Source: Verrucomicrobiia bacterium (GTDB lineage Bacteria; Verrucomicrobiota; Verrucomicrobiia; Verrucomicrobiales; Akkermansiaceae). From it: a stretch of DNA of 64,000 nt. The position numbers and the translations under genes are program-made. The DNA lies in NCBI GenBank assembly GCA_030432565.1, contig JAUIGV010000028.1:1-64000 (forward strand). The letters run 5' to 3'. The notes beneath the pieces were generated by a model. It worked only from the letters and a program-made list of their open reading frames with translations, searched no databases and had not been told where the DNA came from. Position 1 is the stretch's first letter, and every line of letters begins with the position of its first letter. Positions 18,401-26,725 of this stretch are shown here, piece after piece.

Positions 18401-19255
18401 GCGCGTTGAGGGGCGGGGTGGCTCGTCCTCCCGGATGACCCGAAGGATCTCCGCCAAGCCACGGGCCCGTAGTTCATGCCCGGTAAACGGCGGCGATCCA
18501 GCCACCAGCTCATAAAGCACAGCTCCCAGCGAATAGACATCGGTCCTGGTATCAAGACCGAGCGAACCACCATCGGCCTGCTCCGGGCTCATGTATTCCG
18601 GTGTTCCTAGCATCTGGGCCTCACCAGTGATGAGGGTCGCTTCCGAAAGGACATTCTCGGTCGCCTTGGCAATGCCAAAGTCGATCACCTTCAACCGGTC
18701 TCCCACCAGGATATTGGAAGGTTTGAGGTCCCGGTGAATCAAACCCTTTTGGTGGGCGTGCGTCACCGCTTCACAAGCGTCCAAAAACAACTTTAACCGG
18801 CTTTCCAGGTCAGGCAGCTTCTCCACACAGTATCGGTTCAAGGGAAGCCCCTCCACCAACTCCATGGTAAAAAACGGTTGCCCGTCGGCCGTCTCTCCGG
18901 CGTCATAGATCCGGGCAATGTTGGGGTGATTCATCATGGCCAGGGCTTGCCGCTCGGCCTCAAACCGCGCGAGAACCTGTCCGCCATCCAGTCCTTTTTT
19001 AAGGACCTTGATCGCAACTTCACGCTGGACCGGTTTCACCTGGGTTCCCCGATAAACCATCCCAAAACCACCTTCGCCAATCAGGCCATGCACGCGAACA
19101 TTCTCGATGCGAGGAAGGGCCTCATCCTGGTCGTCCCCGCCTGCGGGAATCGCAGGTTTCCTGAACAAACAACGCGGACAATTCCCCCCCGGAGCAAAGG
19201 ATGGAATGGCTTGTTCGCAGGTCGGGCAATAGTTCTGGGAAGAGGACATCATCAA
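15479..19255 (-). CDS. Membrane Ser/Thr protein kinase with C-terminal WD40 repeats
   Basis: The 1258-aa protein begins with a zinc-ribbon-like CPTC...CPRC (Cys10, 13, 26, 29). A complete Hanks-type kinase domain follows (about 55-340): GEGGFGMVYRG loop, VAIKVLKK lysine, HRDLKPSNIL catalytic loop, DFGIAKA and GTPEYMSPEQ activation segment. A single membrane helix (about 375-397, TLAAIVVLLSVVSAAVVGTV) separates it from an exported region with many WD40-like blades (RVWRVEDGRPQTP, TKVWDSFTGAL, VRVWDPYRG, ARLWKLEDG, LRLWRTSDGR). This layout is common in PVC bacteria, usually beside an ECF sigma factor, as here (19289). It probably couples an extracytoplasmic signal to phosphorylation. Target unknown. 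Confidence 0.9.
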   Translation of the reverse strand: MMMSSSQNYCPTCEQAIPSFAPGGNCPRCLFRKPAIPAGGDDQDEALPRIENVRVHGLIGEGGFGMVYRGTQVKPVQREVAIKVLKKGLDGGQVLARFEAERQALAMMNHPNIARIYDAGETADGQPFFTMELVEGLPLNRYCVEKLPDLESRLKLFLDACEAVTHAHQKGLIHRDLKPSNILVGDRLKVIDFGIAKATENVLSEATLITGEAQMLGTPEYMSPEQADGGSLGLDTRTDVYSLGAVLYELVAGSPPFTGHELRARGLAEILRVIREDEPPRPSTRMTKVSREDESPGPLLKVTSEVRNDLDWIVMQALNKDRERRYDTVSGFAKDIRNFLNREPVSARPPSFVYRLSKFVSKHRAGTLAAIVVLLSVVSAAVVGTVMAIRAEEARKTEARERERADQATYEVKRTFSHSDLLIADGYLDRGQPGNAVAYLARALRTDPGNQTASLKLMHTMAGYSFAREVRDPVLLDERPSHLFLNPDGTWTLAVSARGHVNLHETFSGKTLGSFRFRNDGFTLASANRDLSRVVVGSQQGLLKLYRLPEGEELAKLQVPNSRLLRSLLLTEDGGTIIAGGHDGVVRAFDAESQKVRWKFAHEERVICLDFSPDESRLLCGYGDGAVSVLRASDGEVILKKKCHSAPVVQVAFLAGRDRFATAAFDGGARVWRVEDGRPQTPELRHKESIYHLAVSAAGGRIATSSYDRTTKVWDSFTGALHGQPLEHADHVYHSSFSPDGSRIATASRDRTVRVWDPYRGISMMAPIHHPEALTRVLFTPDGHHLVSGSRDGDVNCRRVTPTKSMPLRLQHRDSVPLAVFDRNEPLLLTLSGEGRARLFDLEDGVQEGIAIPTPGKLVLAGPRINPRFADSFSARRVRSLLAKNVLPLMAAIDRSKAAAFALDPSFSRMLIGHSDGLVILWDLEKARAIHQTRLAEGGITCLDLEEDHALSGHADGVVNLFDPESGEIRCQVKHKSKVTSVVLDVERSQFATGAMDNAARLWKLEDGVAKSPWLEHSDKASLFGTTCRFSPDGALLATGGSHDATLRLWRTSDGRPHLRPLIHDDFLTAFAFSHDGLRIATGTPRHDGQADVTVWDVATGVKLNPPLVHPEAILWLQFSQDDRFLASTSGDGTVLVSAQAPGGRLDDLPALAEWLVSRRLDETGSFQLPGSQPAESGRTWLRWFQESPGERAIAPGFSRMVKLPEPARNFGALRKALVDSPMDREIMVRLADALRTSSWPRHQIEADLYEKLAREKK

Positions 19256-19288
19256 TTTACCCCTAGAAAACGGATTTTTCCGAAAACG

Positions 19289-20029
19289 CTACAACTCAGA
19301 AAAAACACGGTGGAGATCATCGATCTCGTCCTCGATTTCCGCCGGGTCGGATACGGTATCGGCAATCAATTCCTCCAGAACACGACGGTAACGTTTTCGG
19401 ATTCGATAAAGCGAAACCCTGGCGTTACCTTCGGTGATGCCAAGCCGCTCCGCAAGTTCCCCGTGAGTGACGCCCGGCTGGTCTCCGCTGATCAGCGGCT
19501 TGAGTTCTTCGAAAAGCCCGCCCTTTCCGGCAGCGCGATATTCCTGTTCCAAGACCCCAAAAGCCCGCTCCAAAAGATCGAGCGCCCAGCGCAGCTTGAA
19601 CAAACCATCCGGCGACTCCGGCAAACTGGGTTCCTGCAAGTACCGCGATTCCGCCAACTCGGCATCGAAGGCCACCTGGGGGCGACCGCCACCACGCTTC
19701 TGGGCCATTGCCTTTGACCTCTCGTGCGATATGTAATTCTTGATCGCTCCCAACAAGTAGGCCCGCAGCCTTCCTTTCTCGGCCGAAAATAGCTGAATGC
19801 GATCCTTTTCCAGCAAGGTCGTAAAAAATCCCTGCGTGAGATCCTCCGCATCCGCTTTTACAAATCCTTTGCGGCGCACAAAGGCATAAAGTGGATACCA
19901 ATATTGCTCGCAAAGCTCGGCCATCGCTTTGGCCGAATTCCCACCCTCCTTCGCTCGAGCGACCAGACTCCAGCGCGTGTGGGGAAAGTCACCCTTCAGC
20001 GCCTCCGATTGGGATGATGATTCAGACAT
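19289..20029 (-). CDS. ECF-type RNA polymerase sigma factor paired with kinase
   Basis: The preferred ATG at 20029 (MSESSSQSEALKGDFPHTRW) gives 246 aa. Sigma region 2 is visible (LCEQYWYPLYAFVRRKGF, AEDLTQGFFTTLLEKD, RAYLLGAIKNYISHERSKAM). Region 4 shows LAERLGITEGNARVSLYRIRKRYR as the DNA-recognition helix-turn-helix. The DFPHTRWSLV start and long linker match the PVC-type ECF group that is regularly encoded next to WD40- or repeat-bearing Ser/Thr kinases. The kinase gene starts 34 bases downstream on the same strand, so the two are probably one operon, with sigma-factor activity perhaps controlled by the kinase. That control is an inference from gene pairing. Confidence 0.88.
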   Translation of the reverse strand: MSESSSQSEALKGDFPHTRWSLVARAKEGGNSAKAMAELCEQYWYPLYAFVRRKGFVKADAEDLTQGFFTTLLEKDRIQLFSAEKGRLRAYLLGAIKNYISHERSKAMAQKRGGGRPQVAFDAELAESRYLQEPSLPESPDGLFKLRWALDLLERAFGVLEQEYRAAGKGGLFEELKPLISGDQPGVTHGELAERLGITEGNARVSLYRIRKRYRRVLEELIADTVSDPAEIEDEIDDLHRVFSEL

Positions 20030-20126
20030 GAACTGAATCTCTAGCAACTGGCGCTTCTTCCGGCCATAAAAATGAACCGGTTACCCTGACACCGATTCGC
20101 CGGTTGGGTGATTCCGATCAAATCTC

Positions 20127-21269
20127 CTAGTCCACCGTCGCAAACTTGCGGGCGACCACTTCCAAAGCCAGAGCCTCGAGTTGTTCGTCTTCCAGGCGTT
20201 CGATCGCTTCGACTGAGAACCCCCGGGCCACCAAAGAACGGGCATCCTTTGATGGGATCCCGCGAGCCATGAGGTAAAAGATCTCTTCGTCACTCACCCG
20301 TGAGCAGGTGCTTCCGTGGGAACATTTCACATCGTCGGCATTGATCTCAAGTCCGGGCATGGAATGCGCCTCGCACTCATCGGTCATCATGAGGTTTCGA
20401 CACGTCTGGTAGGCATCCGTTCCGTGCGCTCCCTCATCAACGAAGATCAATCCGGAGAAAATGGTCCTTGCTTTCCCAAACAAAGTGTTCTTGAAGAGAA
20501 GATTTGAGTAGGTGTTGCGGGCTCCATGATGCTGGAAGGTCCGTTGGTCATACTCCTGGCCGGTGCCCGGCAGGGCGACAGACAAAATCTCCGATTTGGC
20601 ATCGGATCCATCAACGGTCGAGTAGGTCTCTTCGCGGACCCACTTGGCGCCGGTGTGAACAACGGCGAGCTTGGCGTGCGAAGCAGCCTGCAAGGTCGAG
20701 TCCGCAAAGCGAATCAGTTTGCTGTTCTCATTCAATTCCTGGGTTACGAGACAAGTGACTTTGGAGTTCCCGGCGGCACGTACGTCGGTCGCGGTGAGCA
20801 CCGTGGCCGCGGAATCATCCACTGAGATGAAACGCTTCACGACCCGAATATTAGCGCCGGCTTCGGCTTCAATCACAACACCGGGAAGGAACAAACCTTC
20901 TCCGGAAACAAAGTAGATCAATTCAAGCGAGACATCGGTGGCACTCCGGATGTGGAGGGTGTGCTTGGACTTGGCGGTATGGAGAGCAGCAAGCTTCGGA
21001 GAACCAAGACGGGAGGTTGGACCAAAGGATCCGTCGACCAGCCCGGCAGAAGCGGACGAACCCGAGACAAGATCACGATTGGCAAAAACAATTCGCTCAA
21101 AACCTTCCAGGGGCTCGGGAAGTTCGCCGGTCGTTCCAGCTCCGACGGTCTCAAGTCCGGAAAGATTTGCCTCTTTCCAGGAGCCGAAGCGCCAGTTTTC
21201 CTCGGTGCGAACCGGCCAATCGAGCTCCTCAAATTCCTTGAGAGCGGGAGATGCAAAAGTAGCAGACAT
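20127..21269 (-). CDS. sufD: SufD, Fe-S cluster assembly scaffold subunit
   Basis: The 380-aa protein is the SufD partner of the SufBCD complex, which builds Fe-S clusters and passes them to targets in the cytoplasm. The N-terminus has the EELDWPVRTEENWRFGSWKEA start. The beta-helix core contains HHGARNTYSNLLFKNTLFGKARTIFSGLIFVDEGAHGTDAYQ. The C-terminus has CSHGSTCSRVSDEEIFYLMARGIPSKDAR, the SufB/SufD family signature. It is the last gene of a leftward suf operon, 47 bases after sufB. No sufS or sufU is seen nearby, so the sulfur donor must be encoded elsewhere. Confidence 0.93.
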   Translation of the reverse strand: MSATFASPALKEFEELDWPVRTEENWRFGSWKEANLSGLETVGAGTTGELPEPLEGFERIVFANRDLVSGSSASAGLVDGSFGPTSRLGSPKLAALHTAKSKHTLHIRSATDVSLELIYFVSGEGLFLPGVVIEAEAGANIRVVKRFISVDDSAATVLTATDVRAAGNSKVTCLVTQELNENSKLIRFADSTLQAASHAKLAVVHTGAKWVREETYSTVDGSDAKSEILSVALPGTGQEYDQRTFQHHGARNTYSNLLFKNTLFGKARTIFSGLIFVDEGAHGTDAYQTCRNLMMTDECEAHSMPGLEINADDVKCSHGSTCSRVSDEEIFYLMARGIPSKDARSLVARGFSVEAIERLEDEQLEALALEVVARKFATVD

Positions 21270-21316
21270 TTAGGTAATTGTGAACGTGTGGTGGCTCGGG
21301 AGGAGCCTAATTAGAA

Positions 21317-22738
21317 TTAGCCGACGGATCCTTCCATCTCGAGGTCGATCAAGCGCTTGAGCTCCACCGAGTACTCCATCGGGAATTCTTCGACGAGATC
21401 GTTGATGAATCCATTGACGGCGAGCGACATGGCTTGCGTTTCAGAGAGGCCTCGCTGCTGCATATAAAAGAGCATCTCTTCGGAAACCTGACTGACACTC
21501 GCTTCGTGCTGGGTGACGTGCTGGTTCCCCTTCACCGAAATGGCAGGGTAGGTGTCGGTCCGGCTGTTGGTATTAATGAGCAGGGCATCGCATTCAGTGT
21601 TGTTCTTGCAGCCCTTCAGATGCTTGGGAATGTGAACCTGTCCACGATAAGTGGAACGACCTTCGCCAACCGAGATCGACTTGGAGATGACGTTTGAAGT
21701 CGTATTGTTGGCAGCGTGAATCATCTTGGCTCCTGTGTCCTGGTGCTGTCCATCGTTTGCAAGAGCAATCGAGATCACTTCGCCACGGGCGCGCTCGCCT
21801 TTCATGACCACCCCGGGATACTTCATGGTGAGGCGTGAGCCGATGTTGCAGTCGATCCACCGGATTTCGGCATCTTCGTGAGCGAGGCCACGCTTGGTGA
21901 CGAGGTTGAAGACGTTTGATGACCAGTTTTGAACCGTGATGTATTGGATCTTGGCTCCTTTCATCGCGACCAACTCAACGACGGCCGAGTGCAGGGTCGC
22001 GGTCTCAAACTTCGGGGCGGTGCAGCCTTCCATGTACATCACTTCTGCGCCCTCGTCGGCAATAATGAGCGTGCGCTCAAACTGACCAAAGTTTTCAGAG
22101 TTGATGCGGAAATAGGCCTGGAGGGGGTGCTTCACCTTCACGCCCGGAGGGATGTAAATGAAGGAACCACCGGACATTACCGCGGAGTTCAGAGCGGAAA
22201 ATTTATTGTCACCGGTAGGAATCACTTTGCCAAACCAAGGGCGGAAAATTTCCTCGTGCTCCTTCAGTCCTTCCGAGCAAGTCACGAAAATCACCCCTTC
22301 ATCGGCAAGTGCTTCTTTGACATTCGAGTAGGCCGCTTCGGAATCGTACTGTGCCTCCACCCCGGCAAGGAACGCCCGCTCCTGCTCAGGGACACCGAGG
22401 CGATCAAAGGTCTCAAGCACTTCGGGAGGAACATCATCCCAAGAGCGCTTTGGCGTGGCTCCATCGGAGAGATAGTAGCGGATGGCATCGAAATCGATGT
22501 TTTCCAGATCCTTGGTCGCCCAGTTGGTGGGCATCGGTTTGGAAAGAAAAGTCTCAAGTGCCTTGTGACGAAACTCGTTCACCCATGCGGGCTCATCCTT
22601 TACTTTTGAGATGTAGTCGATGGTATCTTTGGAGAGACCATATCCGGCATCGAACTTGTGACTCTCCGGGTAGGAGAAATTGCCGACATCGTCTTTCTCG
22701 AGAGCGACTTGTCGGACGGTGGCAGTTTCGGAATTCAT
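21317..22738 (-). CDS. sufB: SufB, Fe-S cluster assembly scaffold
   Basis: The 473-aa protein matches SufB in length and motifs: [20 protein letters not shown] near the N-terminus, [45 protein letters not shown], and the C-terminal [20 protein letters not shown] with [20 protein letters not shown]. SufB is the scaffold on which the nascent cluster assembles with SufC and SufD. The gene lies 20 bases after sufC and is read with it. Nothing unusual is seen in the sequence. Confidence 0.96.
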   Translation of the reverse strand: MNSETATVRQVALEKDDVGNFSYPESHKFDAGYGLSKDTIDYISKVKDEPAWVNEFRHKALETFLSKPMPTNWATKDLENIDFDAIRYYLSDGATPKRSWDDVPPEVLETFDRLGVPEQERAFLAGVEAQYDSEAAYSNVKEALADEGVIFVTCSEGLKEHEEIFRPWFGKVIPTGDNKFSALNSAVMSGGSFIYIPPGVKVKHPLQAYFRINSENFGQFERTLIIADEGAEVMYMEGCTAPKFETATLHSAVVELVAMKGAKIQYITVQNWSSNVFNLVTKRGLAHEDAEIRWIDCNIGSRLTMKYPGVVMKGERARGEVISIALANDGQHQDTGAKMIHAANNTTSNVISKSISVGEGRSTYRGQVHIPKHLKGCKNNTECDALLINTNSRTDTYPAISVKGNQHVTQHEASVSQVSEEMLFYMQQRGLSETQAMSLAVNGFINDLVEEFPMEYSVELKRLIDLEMEGSVG

Positions 22739-22758
22739 GGTTCTATGCAGGGGTTGAA

Positions 22759-23499
22759 TTAGGCGGTTTTGAGGAAGTCGTATCCGCTTTCCTCGAGTTC
22801 AAGAGCGAGCTCGGCGCCGCCGGACTTCACGATTTGGCCGTCGGCCATGACGTGAACGTGGTCTGGCTTGATGTAGTCGAGCAATCGCTGGTAGTGGGTG
22901 ATGACGAGGAAGCCTCGATTCGCGGAGCGCATCGAGTTCACTCCTTTCGCAACCACCTTGAGAGCATCGATATCGAGGCCGGAGTCGGTCTCATCGAGCA
23001 GACAGTAGCGAGGATCGAGCATCATCATCTGCAGAATTTCGTTGCGCTTTTTTTCGCCGCCGGAGAAGCCTTCGTTGACCGCGCGGCTGGTGAACTTGCG
23101 GTTCATTTCGAGTTCATCCATCTTGGCATACATGTCCTTATAGAATGCAACGGCGTCGATTTCCTCACCGTCGGGAAGACGGGCCTGAAGAGCGGCGCGA
23201 AGGAAGTTGGCATTGGACACACCAGGAACCTCGGCGGGATACTGGAAGGCCAGAAAAATCCCGGCGCGGGAGCGCTCGTCCACCTCGAGCCCGGAAATAT
23301 CGACCCCGTCCAGAAGAACGCGGCCATCGGTAACCTCGTAGTCGTCGTGACCGGCAATGATTTTGGAGAGAGTTGATTTTCCGGATCCATTTGGACCCAT
23401 AATGGCGTGCACTTCCCCGGCCGGGATCTCAAGGTTGAGGCCCTTCAGGATTGGGGTTCCTTCGACAGAAGCATGCAGGTTTTCGATGGTTAGGCTCAT
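22759..23499 (-). CDS. sufC: SufC, ATPase of the SufBCD complex
   Basis: The 246-aa ABC-type ATPase shows Walker [10 protein letters not shown] (residues about 36-44), the family-specific signature [17 protein letters not shown] near 145, and Walker B with [14 protein letters not shown]. SufC is a soluble ABC ATPase that drives conformational change of SufB-SufD and is not a transporter. The gene begins 18 bases downstream of the Fur-family regulator and 20 bases upstream of sufB, all on the minus strand, so the four genes form one operon. Confidence 0.96.
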   Translation of the reverse strand: MSLTIENLHASVEGTPILKGLNLEIPAGEVHAIMGPNGSGKSTLSKIIAGHDDYEVTDGRVLLDGVDISGLEVDERSRAGIFLAFQYPAEVPGVSNANFLRAALQARLPDGEEIDAVAFYKDMYAKMDELEMNRKFTSRAVNEGFSGGEKKRNEILQMMMLDPRYCLLDETDSGLDIDALKVVAKGVNSMRSANRGFLVITHYQRLLDYIKPDHVHVMADGQIVKSGGAELALELEESGYDFLKTA

Positions 23500-23517
23500 G
23501 GTGTTGGGTGAGTTTTA

Positions 23518-23946
23518 TTATTTGCCGAAGATTCCCTTCAGGCTGATTTCAAGGTGGCTGACTTCGGTTCCCTTCGGGAGCTCGAGGATATCCTCAAGTT
23601 TCACTCCTTCTTTAAAAACAACGTCGTGAATTTTACCGGACTTCTCGTCCTGAAAGTGGCAGTGATCGCTAAGATTCGGACAGTAGCGGGAAGACTCCCG
23701 CTCGAGATTGACCTGACGGACGATATTGTGGGTCACCAGCGCCTCCAGGCAGTTGTAAACAGTGGCGAGCGAGATTGTTGGCATTCGCTTCTGGGCACGG
23801 AGGAAAACATCGTTCGCAGTGGGGTGGTCGCGATCCCGCAAGATAACGGCGAGCACCTCGCGACGCTGCCTGGTCATCCGCAAACCTTCGATTTCCGGGG
23901 GGAAATCCTCAGGCTTCAGGTTTTTCTTGTTGGCGAGCGAAATCAT
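23518..23946 (-). CDS. Fur-family regulator heading the suf operon, lacking structural-zinc cysteines
   Basis: The 142-aa protein has the winged-helix N-terminus of the Fur family (LRMTRQRREVLAVILRDRDHPTANDVF, SLATVYNCLEALV). In the dimerisation domain the usual HxHxxCxxCGK motif reads HCHFQDEKSGK, so both cysteines are replaced by Asp and Ser, and the second C-terminal CxxC is also missing. It therefore likely lacks the structural Zn site and may sense through another ligand; Cys of HCH and ERESSRYCPN are candidates. Its place as first gene of fur-sufCBD and the box at 23993 suggest autoregulated, iron- or redox-responsive control of Fe-S assembly. Exact effector unknown. Confidence 0.88.
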   Translation of the reverse strand: MISLANKKNLKPEDFPPEIEGLRMTRQRREVLAVILRDRDHPTANDVFLRAQKRMPTISLATVYNCLEALVTHNIVRQVNLERESSRYCPNLSDHCHFQDEKSGKIHDVVFKEGVKLEDILELPKGTEVSHLEISLKGIFGK

Positions 23947-23992
23947 CGACGGCGGGAAGCTATGCGCAATTTCTAACAGAGCAAGCGGAAAT

Positions 23993-24007
23993 TTGGAATT
24001 ATTCTAA
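23993..24007. promoter_or_regulatory. Candidate Fur/PerR-type operator (7-1-7)
   Basis: TTGGAATTATTCTAA is a 7-1-7 inverted repeat with one mismatch, close to the Fur/PerR box TTAGAATnATTCTAA. It overlaps a second perfect palindrome, GAATTATTCTAATTC (23996-24010). It lies 47 bases upstream of the fur-like gene and 41 bases upstream of the divergent serine hydrolase gene, so it could control both. The match is by eye only. Confidence 0.6.
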
Positions 24008-24047
24008 TTCGTAATACTTAAGGAAATCTGATACGTGATGATGCCAG

Positions 24048-25061
24048 ATGAGATGGGCAATTTACACGCTGGCACTCCTCGCAAGTGCCGCAACTGCTGG
24101 GAAAACAGCAAAGGTTATCGAGGAAGCGCGCACCGCCGCCAAGATTCCGGCAGTCGGTGTGGTGGCTTTCAACACCAGGAAAATCACCAACTTCCACACC
24201 GCCGGCACGACCCGAGTCGACAACTTGGTCGAGGTCAAAAAGGACTCCGCATGGCACATTGGCTCCGATGCCAAGGCCATGACCGCGACCTTGATGGCAG
24301 TTCTCGTGGAGAAAAAACTCCTGAAATGGGAGACGACAATGGCGGACGTTTTCCCTGAACTGGCCGGAAATTTCCATCCCGAGGCCCGGAAAACAACGAT
24401 CATCCAGTTGCTCTCCCATACCGCCGGCCTGCCTGCTAATCCAGAGGGTCCACAGAGGGTGCTATCCCGACGAAACGTCACCAAGGTTGGGCTGGCTCAA
24501 AAACCTACCCAAGGGTTTTTATATTCCAACTTTGGCTACATCATCGCCGGAGCGGTCATCGAGGAAATCCTCGACACCACGTGGGAGAAGGCCATTCAAG
24601 ATCATCTCTTCAAGCCACTCGGCATCACCAGCGTGGGCTTTGGACCGCCAAAAGGCGCAAACGCAATCCATGGCCATTGGAAAGGCAAGCCGATGAACCA
24701 CGACAATCCACCCATGTATGGCCCCGCCGGAGGACTCCATCTTTCACTCTCCGACTGGGTCCTCTTCTGCCAGGACCAGATCAAAGGCCACCACGGAAAC
24801 GGCCAGCTTCTGACGCAAACCAGTTACCGAAAACTCCACACTCCCATCCAAAACGACTACGCCCTCGGCTGGGCGGTGAAGGTCGAAGATGGCAAGGTCG
24901 TTGGCTTGCAACATGATGGCTCAAACACCATGTGGTATGCCCGGGCGAAGCTCGATCTCACGAAGCAACAGGGCTACCTTATCTCCGTCAACACGGCCGA
25001 TCAAGAAGCCGTCCAATGGTTCCCTAAAATCGCAGCTGCCCTGTTAGCGGACTCAAAATAA
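24048..25061 (+). CDS. Secreted serine hydrolase, beta-lactamase class C / penicillin-binding type
   Basis: The 337-aa protein has a signal peptide (MRWAIYTLALLASAATA) and the three active-site elements of the class C beta-lactamase-like fold: SDAK (Ser73, Lys76), YSN (near residue 160) in GFLYSNFGYIIAG, and HDG near 285 in QHDGSNTMWYA. Members are esterases, D-amino-peptidases or PBP-like enzymes more often than true beta-lactamases, so no antibiotic resistance should be assumed. It is divergent from the fur-suf operon and shares its intergenic operator. The next gene follows after 38 bases. Confidence 0.85.
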   Translation: MRWAIYTLALLASAATAGKTAKVIEEARTAAKIPAVGVVAFNTRKITNFHTAGTTRVDNLVEVKKDSAWHIGSDAKAMTATLMAVLVEKKLLKWETTMADVFPELAGNFHPEARKTTIIQLLSHTAGLPANPEGPQRVLSRRNVTKVGLAQKPTQGFLYSNFGYIIAGAVIEEILDTTWEKAIQDHLFKPLGITSVGFGPPKGANAIHGHWKGKPMNHDNPPMYGPAGGLHLSLSDWVLFCQDQIKGHHGNGQLLTQTSYRKLHTPIQNDYALGWAVKVEDGKVVGLQHDGSNTMWYARAKLDLTKQQGYLISVNTADQEAVQWFPKIAAALLADSK

Positions 25062-25099
25062 CAATGGCACATTCCCAAACCTTCGCTTAAATCAAGTCC

Positions 25100-25615
25100 A
25101 TGAAACTTATCGCACTTCTCTGGGCCCTCTCTCTCAGCCTTCTCTCCGCGCAAGATCCCTTCAAAGTCGGGAACTTCACCTTCAAGCCCGAAAAATCCTG
25201 GATTGTGTCCGAACCGACAAGCCACATGGTCAAGGCAGTTCTCAACCACGGTAAGAAGGACGGACCACTCCTCAAATTCTACCACTTCGGCGAAGGGCAG
25301 GGAGGCGGGGTCGAGGCCAATCTCCAGCGCTGGAAAAAACAGTTTGAGAACGGCGAGGCCAAAGTCACTCCCGAGGAAAAAACCTTTGGCGACCAAAAGC
25401 TCACCATCGTTACCATGACCGGCACCTACATGGTCGGCCCCATGATGGCCCGCAACAAAACCGCCACTCCCGGCTACATGCTCCTCGGTGCGGTCATTCC
25501 GCATCCATCCGGAGACGTCTTCCTCAAAATGCTCGGTAAGGAAGCCGACGTCAAAAAGACCAAGGCTGATTTCGAGAAGCTCATCGCGAGTGCCTTCGAA
25601 AAGGCGGCCAAGTAG
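25100..25615 (+). CDS. Small secreted protein of unknown function
   Basis: The 171-aa protein has a signal peptide (MKLIALLWALSLSLLSAQ) and a compact mixed alpha/beta domain of about 150 residues containing FTFKPEKSWIVSEPTSHMVKA and a Met-rich TMTGTYMVGPMMARN. It resembles the many small verrucomicrobial and planctomycetal exported proteins that carry a PsbP/DUF1795-like fold, but I cannot assign a family. It follows the serine hydrolase on the same strand and is convergent with the next gene. Confidence 0.6.
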   Translation: MKLIALLWALSLSLLSAQDPFKVGNFTFKPEKSWIVSEPTSHMVKAVLNHGKKDGPLLKFYHFGEGQGGGVEANLQRWKKQFENGEAKVTPEEKTFGDQKLTIVTMTGTYMVGPMMARNKTATPGYMLLGAVIPHPSGDVFLKMLGKEADVKKTKADFEKLIASAFEKAAK

Positions 25616-25618
25616 GAT

Positions 25619-26491
25619 TTATTCCTCAACGATCACCTTGAGCCGGTAGAATTTTCGACCAGCCAAGGGTGCGGTCAGGACGATCCTCTCGTCAGTTCGC
25701 TCGACGAATTCAGCCGGAACGGCCTGCCATTCACCTTCCAGACTGGTCGACTCTTCGAAGCCAATCGTGGTTTCACTGGCGAGCGCATTGACAGGAATCT
25801 CGTAGCGAAGCATTTGCGGATCGTTGGGATCGACACCAATCATGCCCGGCATCGAATCCGGGGAGGACGGATCCAGATCCAGCACGAATTCCATCTGATT
25901 ATCGATTCCGTCGGCATCGGGGTCCGCATTGGGACCAACGATCAGAGGGTCCAACAGATCATCGCCAGAATAGAAACCAGCTAAAAACTCCTCGAACGGG
26001 GAAGCCGAACCTTCAACCGCGAGAGTGAGAGTATAAGGAGCAGTCGTTCCCGCTTGGCGGCTTATTCTTCGATAAGCAAAAAGAACAATCTCATATTCGC
26101 CAGGTTCGGTGGGAGTGCCGGCAATGGTCATGACACCACTCTGAGGTCCAAAAAAATCGAGACCCTCGGGCAGAGTTTCTGGAACACCGTTGGTATTCGC
26201 GCTCGCAGCCTGCAAGACATGACGACTCACATTGAAGGACCAAACGAATTGCTCGCCCACACCCACCGTCTCTGTATCGGTTGCCCCGTTTAGCGGAACG
26301 ATTGTGACCGACTGACCAGACAAGGCGTGCGTCCCCAGAAATGACACGGTCATTGGTGCCGCAAAATTGATGCCGCCCGTTGTCCCCAGAAACGGGGTCA
26401 GGTTCTTTAAAAACGGCAAGCGCTGGGCCACCATGGCGAGGCTGCTCGCGGTGACATTGACCGCTCGTTCGTATGCGATTCGATAGTTCAT
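25619..26491 (-). CDS. Putative-Ig and calcium-spacer containing protein (unknown function)
   Basis: The 290-aa protein has no clear signal peptide. The N-terminal 60 residues are moderately hydrophobic. A region at about 100-155 (LPEGLDFFGPQSGVMTIAGTPTEPGEYEIVLFAY) is a cadherin/putative-Ig (He_PIG-type) strand pattern. Near 190 the string DPDADGIDNQMEFVLDLDPSSPDS is a calcium-binding spacer often placed before C-terminal modules of verrucomicrobial surface proteins, and the last 70 residues form such a beta-rich module (FYRLKVIVEE). It lies 12 bases downstream of the DUF4266 gene and may be the last member of that operon. Confidence 0.6.
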   Translation of the reverse strand: MNYRIAYERAVNVTASSLAMVAQRLPFLKNLTPFLGTTGGINFAAPMTVSFLGTHALSGQSVTIVPLNGATDTETVGVGEQFVWSFNVSRHVLQAASANTNGVPETLPEGLDFFGPQSGVMTIAGTPTEPGEYEIVLFAYRRISRQAGTTAPYTLTLAVEGSASPFEEFLAGFYSGDDLLDPLIVGPNADPDADGIDNQMEFVLDLDPSSPDSMPGMIGVDPNDPQMLRYEIPVNALASETTIGFEESTSLEGEWQAVPAEFVERTDERIVLTAPLAGRKFYRLKVIVEE

Positions 26492-26503
26492 TGTTCTTAA
26501 ATC

Positions 26504-26725
26504 CTAATTACATCCACAACCACCTCCGCCAATTCCATTGCCTCCCTGGGATGCCTCACGGGAAAAATACATGTGGTCGGCCATCGCCTCGCCCAGCGGA
26601 TCGCGCTCCGGCGACATCACCTTCGAGGCGAGATTTCTCCGCTCCGCCGGTGTGGAAACCACGGTGCAGGAAGGGAGTAAAACGAGGAGCGCAATTGCCG
26701 CGGATAATTTAAGAGCCAAGGACAT
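26504..26725 (-). CDS. DUF4266 lipoprotein
   Basis: Starting at ATG 26725, the 73-aa product begins MSLALKLSAAIALLVLLPSC, a lipoprotein signal with Cys20. The mature peptide has ERRNLASKVMSPERDPLGEAMADHM and ends SREASQGGNGIGGGGCGCN. The SREAS...GGGCGCN ending is the DUF4266 signature. Its start overlaps the end of apbE by 17 bases, so the two are translated together. In my knowledge of gene neighbourhoods, DUF4266 is regularly found with DUF3570 and ApbE, as here. The paired terminal cysteines suggest metal or disulfide chemistry, but this is not established. Confidence 0.8.
   Translation of the reverse strand: MSLALKLSAAIALLVLLPSCTVVSTPAERRNLASKVMSPERDPLGEAMADHMYFSREASQGGNGIGGGGCGCN

Noticed and set aside
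24048-25061. Reading the serine hydrolase as an antibiotic-resistance beta-lactamase
   Set aside because: SxxK/YxN/HxG motifs are shared by esterases and peptidases of the same fold, and nothing in the sequence or neighbours points to beta-lactam hydrolysis.
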